Source: Macrolepiota albuminosa (lineage: Eukaryota > Basidiomycota > Agaricomycetes > Agaricales > Agaricaceae). From it: a DNA stretch of 64,000 nt. Location of the stretch: positions 1,054,001 to 1,118,000 of the forward strand of contig JAMWFC010000046.1 in the NCBI GenBank assembly GCA_027475525.1. The letters run 5' to 3'. Shown piece by piece: positions 9,648 to 19,605 of the stretch. The notes below the pieces were generated by a model, which worked only from the letters and a program-made list of their open reading frames with translations, was not told the origin of the DNA and did not search any database. Within the stretch, counting starts at the first letter, position 1. Each line of letters starts with the position of its first letter. The translations under genes and the position numbers were made by a program.

Positions 9648-12033
9648 ATGTCTTTCTGTGTTCCAACTCCGCCCCCTGTTCCCTCTCAAGCTGCTCAAGA
9701 AGCCGCCTACGCCTACATAGCAAGGGCCAACCATTTCATCCGTCACATTGAGGGTGTTGGCGCCGAGGCGTCCCAAAAGTTAGTCGTTGGCATCATGAAG
9801 TTGCTGGAGCGATGGTACGAGGTGCGTGTCCTTGGCCTTGGTTGGGATCGCGAGATCAAGGTGCGGGAGTGGTGCCGCGCACAGTATGTTGACAATCGTG
9901 GCACTGAGTGGTTAGCGCCGTTTTCTTGCTTTGTAAGTGCTTTTTGTCCTTGCCGTGTCGCTAGCTGATCGAGCTGCCAGGCGCCTCCTCCCGTCCCAAC
10001 GATTGAGGACAAGTTGGAGGATATTCTGTCCAGTGCCTTGCCGATGATGGTAAGTGCGCCTGCAGCAGAGTGAGTATTCCTAACCCATTCCTTTGACCTA
10101 GCTTTGGTCTGATTTATCGCCTCATAGTAAACAGGAGGTGTTGGCGCCCTTAGCGCGCATGCAAGTGGAAGAGGAGATCGCGGCAAGGCAAGAGGAGGTT
10201 TCCCAAGACGCCCGCGAGATTACCAGGGTGCTTGAGGAGCGAGAGAGAGTGGCAGCATTGGCAGCAGAGATGGAGGACGTTGCTGCGGGGAAGGCACCTG
10301 CCGCCGACAGGCAGGTGACTGAGGAATCCGGTAAGGTAGGTCGCGCCGGCAGCACTTTGAGCCCAGTGCTGCCGGCTAGCAAGTTGGGCTCGCCGAGGAA
10401 GCCGGCAGGTGCTTCCAAACGTAAGGTAAGTGTTGATTTTGCTTGCCATTGCCAACAGTCGCTAACGACATCTGTAGAGTCACAAGGCGACTCCTCAATA
10501 TGCGGTAAGTGGTCTTTCTTCTTGGACTGGAATTACTAAGTTTCTGTAGGCGCCAACACAGAGCTCCTTTGATGACAAGGAACTGCGAGGTTTGCTTTTG
10601 CCGCGTCGGGAGGAAGCCGTTCTTGACAAGGGGCAAGAGGCCAGGGTCGTAATGGAGGAAATGAAGGGGAAGAAAACCGTTTCCTTGGCGACTCGTCAGG
10701 CCTTTAAAGAGGCGCAGGGAGCAGTAAGTGACTCTTCTGTCTTTTTGAGTTTCTTGCTAACTTTTAGTGCTAGTGCGACAAGTGCTGGGCAGACAACGAC
10801 CCAGAAGGCTGCTGGTTCCCGACTGGGGCCCAGCCGTGCTATCGTTGTGGCGCCCTGAAGCGCGCTTGCACCATTGACGGGGCCAAGAGTCGCGAGCATG
10901 GCGGCATGCCAGATGCTCTCGTCAAGAAGACGTTTTCCCGCACTGTCTTGGTTAGGAGGGCTAGGGAGTTTGTGGAGGGGCAGAGGAAGAAGGTTGCTGC
11001 CGGTGGCATGGCAGCAGTTGGGCGGGCCTCCTTGGCGTTGCCGACACGCCAAGGGGATGGGTCAGAATCTGTTGGCAATCAAGGCGCCGGCGAGCGCCAA
11101 GGGACTTCGGTCCCAGAAAAACGACAAGCCCCTTCCCCAAGCAAGGGGAAGGGCAAAGCAAAGCGCCCTCGTGTGGTCTCGTCGTCGCCTTCTCCCTTGC
11201 CAGCGCCAAAGGACACCGAAATGGAGGACCTGGAGAAGGCGTTGGTGGCTAGTCGCCTCCCACCTTGTGACACAGAGGCTGGCCCCAGCGGTCTCTTGTC
11301 GCCCATTCACTTGACGGCAAGGTCTCTTGGCGGGGAGCAGGAGGAGGGAGAGTGGGAGGCGCCTCAAGAAGAGCGGGAAGACGCTCCTGCAGATGTCGAG
11401 ATGGAGGAGGAGGAGAAGGCAGAGGGGGCAGCAACGGAAGGGGATGAGGACGCCGAGGGTGAAGAAGAAACCCTGGCAACGCAACGGGAAGGCGACAAGG
11501 TGGTGGCAGGCAAAGGGGAGGGAGCGGCAGGAGTTGCCAGGGAGGAGCCTGAGTGGCGCTGGCTGCCTCCCTACAGTAGCGTTGCCCCTTGGGAGGTATC
11601 AGACCCCAAGAACGTTGCCGGCCTAGAGCCTAGGCACCCCGTGGTTGCCAGGGTCAATCCCTTATGGACTCCCCAACTGCAGCCAATGGTCACTGGTGAC
11701 ACTTTCAACTGGCTAGGACCAGACCTCGTGTACCCAGTGGTGGCGCTTAACCCATGGGAGATGCTGGAGAGGTTTTCGAGGAGGGCGGCAACGATGGAGG
11801 CGACGATAGGTCGGGAGCAGGAACAAGTCCGGGGCCAGCTAATGGCGCTAAGGTTGCACTATTCCAACCTTGGTCGTAGCCTTCACGTTCTTCACGACTA
11901 CCAGGACGATTGCCAAGCCGCCATGGATTGGCAGACCACCAACAACATTTTGCCGGGCGACCTTCTTCCACTTCACAACTCCTCCTTGCCGGTTTCTGAC
12001 GATTCCTTGCCAATGGACGATGAGAGTGACTGA
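9648..12033 (+). CDS. Antisense six-exon gene inside the gypsy element, Zn2Cys6-like cluster protein
   Basis: Six exons join into one open frame of about 701 aa: 9648-9932, 9981-10049, 10135-10425, 10478-10504, 10550-10723 and 10774-12033. All five introns are in phase 0 and all donors read GTAAGTG. The N-terminal exon is helical, exon 3 is a charged coiled coil, and exon 6 opens with a cysteine cluster C-x2-C-x8-C-x8-C-x2-C-x6-C (10774-10869), resembling a fungal Zn(II)2Cys6 DNA-binding motif with longer spacing. A basic patch (KRPRVV), a long Glu-rich low-complexity region and a conserved-looking helical C-terminus (WLGPDLVYPVVALNPWEMLE, MALRLHYSNLGRSLHVLHDY) follow. It runs opposite to gag-pol and converges with it tail to tail. 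The role is unknown; a DNA- or RNA-binding factor of the element is one possibility. An earlier in-frame ATG at 9597 is less likely because it adds a hydrophobic leader. Confidence 0.75.
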
Positions 12034-12467
12034 GCGGACCTTAGCATAGAGAGGCCGCTGTATATACATATATTCTTGTTGCCGTTTTTGATATATAACT
12101 GTTTTTGCTGCCTCCTTGCAGAGTGGACGGATAAGTCTAGTAATCTGAGTTAGCGCAACAGCAGAGAGCAAAGAAAGTAAAGCAAAGGGAACGCAAGCGG
12201 CAAGTATTCTAAGGTAGGTTTTAGCAAGAGGAGTAGTAGGTGTGGGACTTAGACAAATTTTTGAGGAAAAAGGGAAATGCTTAGTAAATCATCATAGCGA
12301 AAAACCCTTGGCGAGAGTTGCACAGGGCGCTAAGCGTTGGCGACACGCTAGCGCTGCGACTTGACTATGTAAGGAATTGTCTGTTGGATATAGTACAGTA
12401 AGTATCAGCAAGAAAGATAAGTAAGGTAAGTAATAGAAAGAAAGAGCTTATCAATATATAGTCTTTT
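12034..12467. other. Gap between convergent antisense gene and pol end
   Basis: No gene is seen. This is AT-richer DNA separating the stop of the antisense gene (12033) from the stop of the pol frame (12468). It presumably holds both 3' ends. Confidence 0.5.
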
Positions 12468-14229
12468 CTAATCATTTTCTTCTTCTTCAACCAGAGTCGG
12501 CAAATCATCATCGTCCAATAATTCTGTTTCTTCAAGTTCTCTTAACTTGGCGGTGTCAATATCTAGCGCCTCCAACGGCAAGTCAATCTGTTCCCTGGCA
12601 AGATACAGCAATAGGTGAAAAGCGGCAACAGGTCGATGTAGTACTGAACCATCTAATTCACAGAGCACATAAGCACCTCCACGGTTACGAGAGATAACTA
12701 CCAAGGGTCCTAGATAGCACGGGCACATTTTCTTGTTGTATGAGGTCTTGATTTTGGAGTTGCGCATAAGCACTAGTGTGCCCCTCAGGAAGTTGTAATT
12801 CTTGATAGTGGCGCTATGCTCGGTCTCGAATCGTAGGGCTGCTTGGCAACGAGCGCTAAAGACTACCTCGTGAAGTCACTCTAAATCTTCTTTCCTTCGC
12901 TGGAGATCAATAGCTCGTCTGGCGATCAGATCGGTAGTCGCCAAGATACTGTTGGGTGCTGGTCGCAGATAAGTTGCTTCTATAATGTCGGCAGGGAGTA
13001 ACGGATGGGTGCCAGTAGCTGTGTAATAGGGAGAACAACCCATGCGCTTACAAATGGTAACTCTTTCTGACCAAAATACTGAATAGGTTGCTTCGCTCCA
13101 ACGAGATTCGTCGCCATCGACCGCCTTGAAGAGCGCTTGCCGAACGTCAAAGTGTGGTCTTTCTACCAGGCCATTGGCACGCTTGTTGTAGCCAGATACT
13201 CAAATGTGGTGAATGTTGTATTTCTTGGCGAGATATGTTAGCGCTTTGATAATTGGCGCACCGTTATCCGTGACGATTTCTCTTAGCGCTCCCCAACGGC
13301 AAATGACGTCCTCAAATAGCCACTTGGCGACCGCCTCGGTATTTTCTCTTTGAAGCATTCGAAATTCAGGCCAGTGGATTAGCGAGCAACGACCTTGAAT
13401 GATGTACTTGTAGCGACCAGATTTGGGCATGTGCATGGTATCGACGTAGATTTTGCTGAAGAGAGGAGCTGGCGTTGCAACGGTTGGTGGAATGAGCACT
13501 TGGCGCGTTTGTTGAATTTGGCAGAGGTGGCAAGTCCTGATGTACCAGGCGATGTCAGCACTAGCGTGTGGCCACCAGAATCGTTCTAAAAGAGACGCTC
13601 GGGTAGCGTACAGACCTCTATGTCCTAGCTCGTCATGCATGGCGCGCAGGACTCGTAAGCGACTTTCTGGCTTGATGATCAGCTTGTGAGCGCCATCTCG
13701 ATTTCGTCGCCAAAGGTGGTTGTCGGTAAAGAAGAAGTGAGTGGCATATCGAATAAAGGTCGTGTACTGTTTGTCGGTAAGGCCTGCTGGTCGCTTGAGG
13801 TCTTGTATCCATTGTTCAACTATTAACAAGCGACTGTCTTCCGCCTTTGCCTTGGCGGATCGGGGAACGGCATTGTAGGTCAGGTTTCTGCTGTCTTCTC
13901 TTAGCGGATGGGGTTCTTGTACAATTTTTACGGGAGGCGAGTTTTGACTGAAAATGCTTGCCGTGTAGAATGTGTGGGGTGCGCTAAAGATCTCGGGGCG
14001 GTAAGGGACAATGGGATGTAGAAGGATACTAGCAGAGTAGGGGGATTGGCTGTTGTATAAGGTGTACAAAACCATGTAATCTGTTGATCCAGTCCTCGAA
14101 ATCGCTATCAGCTTGTGGATCCACTGCCAGGTCGCCAGGTTGCCGTGGTCGCCTAGAGAGTCCATCTGGTCCATGGAAAGAGCTCTTGACGTGTACCAAT
14201 TCAAAGTGAAACATAAGAATAGCGACCAC
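12468..14229 (-). pseudogene. Inner gypsy integrase
   Basis: Minus-strand translation shows the HHCC domain (HDELGHRGLYATRASLLERF, then CHLCQIQQTR) and the DDE core: IYVDTMHMP (D), VTDNGAP (D) and RANGLVER (E). The C-terminal part (MLMRNSKIKTSYNKKM, YLGPLVVISRNRGGAYVLCE) ends in an acidic tail at 12468. No chromodomain follows. At least two stops interrupt it: TGA near 13200 before VSGYNKRANG, where Arg (CGA) is expected, and TGA near 12880. This copy cannot encode an active integrase without readthrough. Confidence 0.88.
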
Positions 14230-15717
14230 CTATCGGTTCATGCTAGCGGATGGCTGGATGTCGGGATTCTGCAGCATGCCTTTGATGTACCTAGCATTGA
14301 CTTCAACAATCAGGTTCTGCACGCCAATCAAATACATCTTTAGCACCTGGAAGGCTTTGAACAGTCCATAGAGCTCTAGCTTTGGCTGACTGTAGCGAGA
14401 CTCTCTGTCGTTTAGCGTGATAGACCCAAAGCGGTTGTAGCGTCGCTGTTTCCGATTGTCGCTAAGGCACTGGCACAAGAAGTAACCAACGGCAATGTAT
14501 GAAGTATCGACCGCCAAGATAACAGGGTTGGCAGAGCTATAGTCGATGGGGACTAGGGGCTTGGCGTCTTGTAGGGCTTTTACTAAGTCCCGTTGTGCAG
14601 TGACCTGGTCTGGCCCAAATTTGAAGGGCTCGTTAGCGCAGGTGAGTCAGTTAAGGGCGTGCGCGCAATGGGCAAAGTTCTTGACAAATATCCTGAGAAC
14701 GCCAACGGTACCTAGAAAGGCATGGACTTCAGATAAGTTGCAGCAAGGACCCCATCGCTCCAAGAGTGCTAAGCAAGACTCGTCGGGAATGCATCCGTCG
14801 GGAGTGCAGATATGACCAAGTATTTTGAACCTTGGCGCGCAAAGGAGGAGCTTGTGGCCACTAAAGGTTCCCCCGCTATACTTCATATGTTGGAGAACTC
14901 GGTTGAGTAGCTGGAAAAACTCCCAAAGCGCTAAGCAAATGTTGGAGTTGTCGGGATGGGTCGCCGGTAAGCCGTTTATGAGTCGCCAGTCTTTGGGGCC
15001 TTTGATGCCAACGTCATCAATGAAGCTAAGGACATTATGCGGTATCTCAGGTTGGAGGATGAAAGTGATGTCGTCATGGAATATGGGGACTGAGTTTGTC
15101 CATCCCATCAGTAAGGTGACTAGGCGCAAGGCGCCAAACGGAGTTTGAAAAGTGGTGAGGTCACGGGAAGAAGGGTGTATCAGACGTTCATCGTAGCCAA
15201 CGTAAAGGTCAAGGGTGGCGCCACAAATGTGCCCAGCAAAGGACTCGGCAACGTGGTTAGGAAAAGGCGGTACACCAGAGTGTTGTATGGTAACTCTATT
15301 CAGCGGCTCGAGACTGTGGACTATGCGTAGATTGCTGTTCTTTTTGAGGACACAGAACCATCAGGAGCGGTAAGAACTGTTTGAGGGCTCGTAGACGCCA
15401 GCCTGTATCTTGGTCCTAATGATTTGGCAGACCTCAGCTTTGATTCCAGGCGGTAACGGTCGGTTGTGCTCAGTCCACAGCACGTGAGGAATGGTCGGGA
15501 TTACAACAGGCAAAAAGAAGTCTGTACGCAGACTGCCACGTTCTGAGTCCTCCCAGGTGAAGGCTTTATCCTGCTTAGCGACGAGGCCGGTAAGGACATT
15601 CAACTCATCTTTGGTCAAAAATCCTGTGTCATGCTCCTTTGTGAATTGTTGTTGGCGTTCCGCGGTAAAACGTCCTGTGGGCTGAAAGGGTGGCGGATTT
15701 GGTGATAAAGCTGGCAT
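14230..15717 (-). pseudogene. Inner gypsy reverse transcriptase and RNase H
   Basis: The RT shows LRTDFFLPV...PHVLWTEHNRPLPPGIKAEV, VYEPSNSSYRS then a TGA stop, then WFCVLKKN. The catalytic box reads FIDDVGIKG near 15035-15060, with Ile-Asp-Asp in place of the usual Val- or Leu-Asp-Asp, a form I associate with one mushroom gypsy lineage. A GHICTPDG...FLGTVGVLR thumb block follows. The RNase H part has ILAVDTSYIAVGYFL and SRYSQPKLELYGLF. Stops at about 15358, 14646 and 14229 break the frame, mostly at former CGA or CAG codons. Confidence 0.88.
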
Positions 15718-17725
15718 GTCGGCAAGAGGGTCGCCAATGATCTGGCACGTCCTGTGGGCTGAAAGGGTGGCGGATTTGGTGATAAAGCTGGCATGTCGGC
15801 AAGAGGGTCGCCAATGATCTGGCGCTCGATTCTAAATGTCTCAGGAGAGTGCGTAGTGATGGGTTTTGTTTTAAGCGCAACTGGCTTATACTTCTTTTTG
15901 ACTTGAACCCCTTTCTTTTTGGGAGCGTTAGCTTGGTTATATACAGAGGTGGAAAGGGGAACTGTAGCCTGAGGGGCGGCAAGTCCAAGAACAGCAGGAG
16001 ACGAGGCTCCGGGAAGGGTAGTGAGATAAGTATTTGTAGACGCAATGTTTTGAAATGATTCGGAAGCGGTAAGGTATAAGTAGGCAAGAGAGGAGTCGGT
16101 AATGTTTTGATTTTTCTGGGAAAGCTCTGCGTCGGTAGCGGGTAAAGTAGTTAAAACATCTTCGTCAAGAAAAGCAGTAGACATAACATTTACAAGACCA
16201 GTTGAATGGTCATATTCCAGCGTTAGCACCACATCTCCGTGATCGTCGCCAATCACCTCCTCGTTGGTCTGTGAAAACACCGGTGGGGAGGCTCGTTGGC
16301 GTGTTGGTCGGTAAACTCCGGGGGCTTAGCGCGGGCGCCTTTTTGTTGTCCCCTAGGGAACGTCGGCACCGTTCGTCAGATTCCAGAATTCGGGTCGCTA
16401 ATTGTTAGGGTCGTTTCGTCGTTGGTAACAGTCTTGACGACTGATCGCACCAAGACGTCGAAGGGTCTGCCGAGTAGTAAGTCGTATGCCGGGGAGCGCA
16501 AGATGTGTATCTGTAAGTAAAATGTGATGTTGCCAAGGGTGCAAGGCACATTCTTGGCGAGGCCTAGGGATCTGTCTACTATACCGTTAGCACTCTGCAT
16601 GTTTAATATAACTGTAGGGTCGTAAATGAGACTCAAATCGTTAGTGACTTCCGCTGCCATAGAAATAATTTGAGACCCACTATCCACGATTGCCTCTACC
16701 TCGTGCTTATTGTCTACTGTTAGCGCTACTGAGCGGATAGCGTGCGATTCTTGAGCGACGGTAAGGATTGCCGGGTCTTCTCCATGGTCTACTGACCTAA
16801 GATAGGTCTCCACTGGGTCCACAGAGGTGGCGTTAGCGATGGTGTCGGCAGGAGAGTCTTCAGTGTCCAGAGAGTCGACGGTGACGGAAAAACTGGGAAG
16901 CGCGTTGTCGAGGTCCTCAACCTCGGCAACGGTTGTCATCAAGGGTCGTAGAGGGGTAACTGCCGTCTTGACTTGGTTGCGGACGTCGGGAGCAATACTA
17001 CAAAGTTCTTCTACTGATAAAGTGACGGCAGTTTTCATGATGCGGCTGAAGATGTGGTTTGATTTCTCTATGTCAAAAATTGGCGCGGTAGGTCGGTAGC
17101 CACCCTCAGGATGCTTCTTGGGAGTGGCAAAGTTTCGTTGTGCAGGAGCATGATATCGGTCAGGAATCCCCGAGTAGAGATGGAGAGGCGGCAAAGGCGG
17201 TTCAGGAGCGGCAGCGGACGACGATGGTTCGGGAGTGGTGGCTGGCGGTGCAGCAGGAGTAGGAGGCATTGGCTTGTATCCTTTAAGAGGTTGTTTAGGC
17301 TGCTTAACTTCAACCCCATCAAAGACCTGATTCTTAAGCGAATCCAACTCCTGTTGGAGCTTGGCGATACGTTCTTCCCGCGAGAAGGTAGGATGGTCGC
17401 CAACGCTGTTGAAGTGTAAGACCTCGTGGATCATTTGCTGTTGGGTTGCCTGTTCAGGGTCAGGGTTGGCGTTGCCAGAAAGCATGCTGGTAACGATTTG
17501 TCCTGGGTTGTGCCTATGCCATTCATCAACTCGCTCCTGGAAGGACTTCTTGTCTGGGTAGTTGGGAATGGTGGCGCCAGTAGTAAGAACTATCTTGCCG
17601 TCGATAGCCCTTCGAATTCTTCCTTGCCGAATGTAGTTTTCTAGGGTCGCGCAGCGTCCTCTAGTCATAGTGTGGCCAATTTCCCCACAGAAGTGGCAAG
17701 GGCCAGACGCGGGTACATTAGCGGG
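15615..17725 (-). pseudogene. Inner gypsy nucleocapsid, protease and linker
   Basis: After the gag stop the frame continues with a zinc knuckle (CHFCGEIGHTMTRGRC), a long Pro-rich linker and a retropepsin domain carrying AIVDSGSQIISM (active-site D-S-G) and YDLLLGRPF. A TGA at about 16374 and a one-base shift near 16270 separate this from the next frame (16280-15615). That frame is broken again at 15671-15824 by a 77-bp duplication; ignoring one copy restores continuity into the RT frame. Confidence 0.85.
15671..15824. repeat. 77-bp perfect direct duplication breaking pol (probable assembly artefact)
   Basis: The segment starting CGTCCTGTGGGCTGAAAGGG at 15671 is repeated at 15748. The 77-bp extra copy shifts the pol frame by two. 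Ignoring one copy joins the upstream linker frame (PFQPTGR) to the downstream RT frame (FTAERQQQF), so the original sequence probably had a single copy. Confidence 0.85.
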
Positions 17726-18829
17726 TCAGTTAGCGAGATTGGTGGTAATCATGGTTTCAATACGAGTCATGGCGGAAGCGACAGCAGCGGTAACAGCAGC
17801 ATTGAGATCCTCCTTCTTAACAAAGTCAGCAACAGGAGGCAGGATGGGAATGATACCGTTAGTTCGCTCAGGTGGTGGGCTCGTCCTAGTGCGTTGCAGC
17901 CCAACGCCAGTGTCCGTTCCCTTGAGAACCCATTTACCGGCTTCAAAGACGTCGGCAACGTTATAGGGCTCGTCAGGGTGATGGGTCTGATGAACAATTT
18001 CTAGGCGACGAGCAATACGAGTCCACAGTGAAGTCAGGATGCCTTGCTGGAATAGGCGATGTTCCTCGTTAATATAGAGCTTGCCGTTCTGCAGAAGCCA
18101 CCTAGCAATTTTCTGGAACTCACGGTAATATGTAGAGAACGCGCCAAGCGAAGATGTGCCATTGTTGAAAGATTCCTGTACTAGTTTCTGCAACTCGTTT
18201 ACCATGTATCGGGTAGCCTCCCCTGCGCCAGGGTACAACTGGATTACTGCCGTCTTCCAGCCTTCATACGAAGCGCCTTGGGCTGGAACGGGTGGGGTGG
18301 CAGGAACAAAGGCAGCAAACTCGGCAAGGCCTGTCCACGTCTCTGCCGTGTCATATGACACGTACCTTGCCGTGTACTCCTTCATCTGTGTGTGGTCGGT
18401 AATGCCACAATCCCTGAATAAATACTCCAATTCCTTGAAATACTGGGAGAGCTCCCGTGGCTTGGACTTGTCCCATTTTGGTGCCAAGAAGTGGTTGCAT
18501 GGCGGCATGCGCTGAACTTGTTGTTCCATGGCGACGGTAGTAGCGAGTTCGGTTAGCAGTTGTGGGGAAGGAGTTCTAGGTATTGGCGACGGGGTAAGCG
18601 AAATGACAAGTTGAGAAAGAGGTGTTAACGGAGTGATGGGGGTAACTGGTTGTGGTACGGCAAGCGGCGACGCTAAGAGGTCGTCGGCGCTAAAGTCGAG
18701 AGAACGTGGGAAGAGATCAGGAAATTCATCTACAGTGGCGTTCTGTAGTTCCTGTGCAAGAGAGAGACCCAGTAAGGCACCAGGTGGTTGTGGAGTTGAT
18801 GGGTGGGAAGGAGCTATGCCTTCTGCCAA
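17726..18829 (-). CDS. Inner gypsy gag (367-aa open frame)
   Basis: An open frame encodes an N-terminal Pro/Ser/Thr-rich region and a retrotransposon-gag capsid-like domain (KWDKSKPRELSQYFKELEYL, YVSYDTAETWTGL, LGAFSTYYREFQKIARWL). It ends at a TGA just before the zinc knuckle; the frame then resumes, so the stop may be a mutated CGA or, less likely, a functional gag stop. The start ATG at 18829 is about 60 nt inside the primer-binding site, a normal distance. Confidence 0.82.
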   Translation of the reverse strand: MAEGIAPSHPSTPQPPGALLGLSLAQELQNATVDEFPDLFPRSLDFSADDLLASPLAVPQPVTPITPLTPLSQLVISLTPSPIPRTPSPQLLTELATTVAMEQQVQRMPPCNHFLAPKWDKSKPRELSQYFKELEYLFRDCGITDHTQMKEYTARYVSYDTAETWTGLAEFAAFVPATPPVPAQGASYEGWKTAVIQLYPGAGEATRYMVNELQKLVQESFNNGTSSLGAFSTYYREFQKIARWLLQNGKLYINEEHRLFQQGILTSLWTRIARRLEIVHQTHHPDEPYNVADVFEAGKWVLKGTDTGVGLQRTRTSPPPERTNGIIPILPPVADFVKKEDLNAAVTAAVASAMTRIETMITTNLAN

Positions 18830-18891
18830 CTGCTCTAGCAGGCGGTGCCTACACTGGAGATGGGTTTCTGGTGGAATTCTGCCCTAGAAAT

Positions 18892-18909
18892 CCCTCGCGG
18901 TGGGCTCCA
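18892..18909 (-). promoter_or_regulatory. Primer-binding site of the inner gypsy element (candidate)
   Basis: The minus strand reads TGGAGCCCACCGCGAGGG, 3 nt inside the 5' LTR. The leading TGG complements a tRNA CCA end. The tRNA species is not identified. Confidence 0.6.
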
Positions 18910-19139
18910 ATTTGATGATGCCCAAAGTTTGGTCAGCAACAAATATGACTATAGTGTTACCGTACCAATTGCTTGCATTGGGCACGCTATAAGTGATGGG
19001 AGGAGTCCCGGGCAGGTCCCAGAGAACGTGCCTGTAAAAATGGGGAAAAGTCGGTAAGGGAGTCGGCAAGTGTAAAGCGCTAAGGTAAAGCGCCTATGTA
19101 ACACTTCCAGAGGATTGAACCGACAACTTCAGGAAAACT

Positions 19140-19192
19140 GGAACTAGCAGGACTTGAACCTGCATCGCATGTTACCATTACACCATAGTCCC
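19140..19192 (-). ncRNA. tRNA-like segment in TRIM left repeat (anticodon arm missing)
   Basis: The minus-strand 53-nt segment folds as a 7-bp acceptor-like stem (GGGACTA/TAGTTCC, with one G-U) and a T-arm (GCAGG/CCTGC with loop TTCAAGT). It has an A-box match TGGTGTAATGG and a B-box match GGTTCAAGTCC. The anticodon arm is absent, so it cannot be a decoding tRNA. A second B-box-like GGTTCAATCC lies just downstream at about 19111-19120. Confidence 0.7.
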
Positions 19193-19552
19193 GTGTTACT
19201 ACTTGCTTTTTCTTGTCAACTAGTACCATTCTAGCTCCAGTCAATAGGGGCTTAGGCATAACCCCGGGCTTTAACTAAGGTGTATTGACACACCCTTACA
19301 CTCTCCCCTCTAGACTTGTTCCGGCAAGTCTCAGGATCCCAAGTGCGCCCTCCTTGTACCTTATCCTGATCACAGACCATGCATCCGGTATTTCATGACT
19401 TATAGGTCCCAGGGTAAAGGCCACCTTATGTCAGCGGATCAACCTAGATCATGACGCAGGCTTGGTCGCGAACATACAATGCTAGCACAGCCACTGTAGT
19501 TCCACCAAATGTAACACTTCCAGAGGATTGAACCAACAACCTCAGAAAAACT

Positions 19553-19605
19553 GGAACTAGCAGGGCTTGAACCTGCATCGCATGTTACCATTACACCATA
19601 GTCCC
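19553..19605 (-). ncRNA. tRNA-like segment in TRIM right repeat
   Basis: This is the second copy of the tRNA-like segment, one base different within it. The same A box, T-arm and acceptor pairing are present. Confidence 0.7.

Noticed and set aside
11062..11484. Overlapping minus-strand frames opposite the antisense gene
   Set aside because: They are shadows of the Glu-rich, GC-rich exon and lack any domain.
10906..12033. 375-aa single-exon gene starting at the ATG at 10906
   Set aside because: The frame is open upstream to 10774 and joins five further exons in phase 0; the ATG is internal to exon 6.
19140..19192. Functional tRNA gene
   Set aside because: The anticodon arm is missing, so only a tRNA-like promoter and fold remain.
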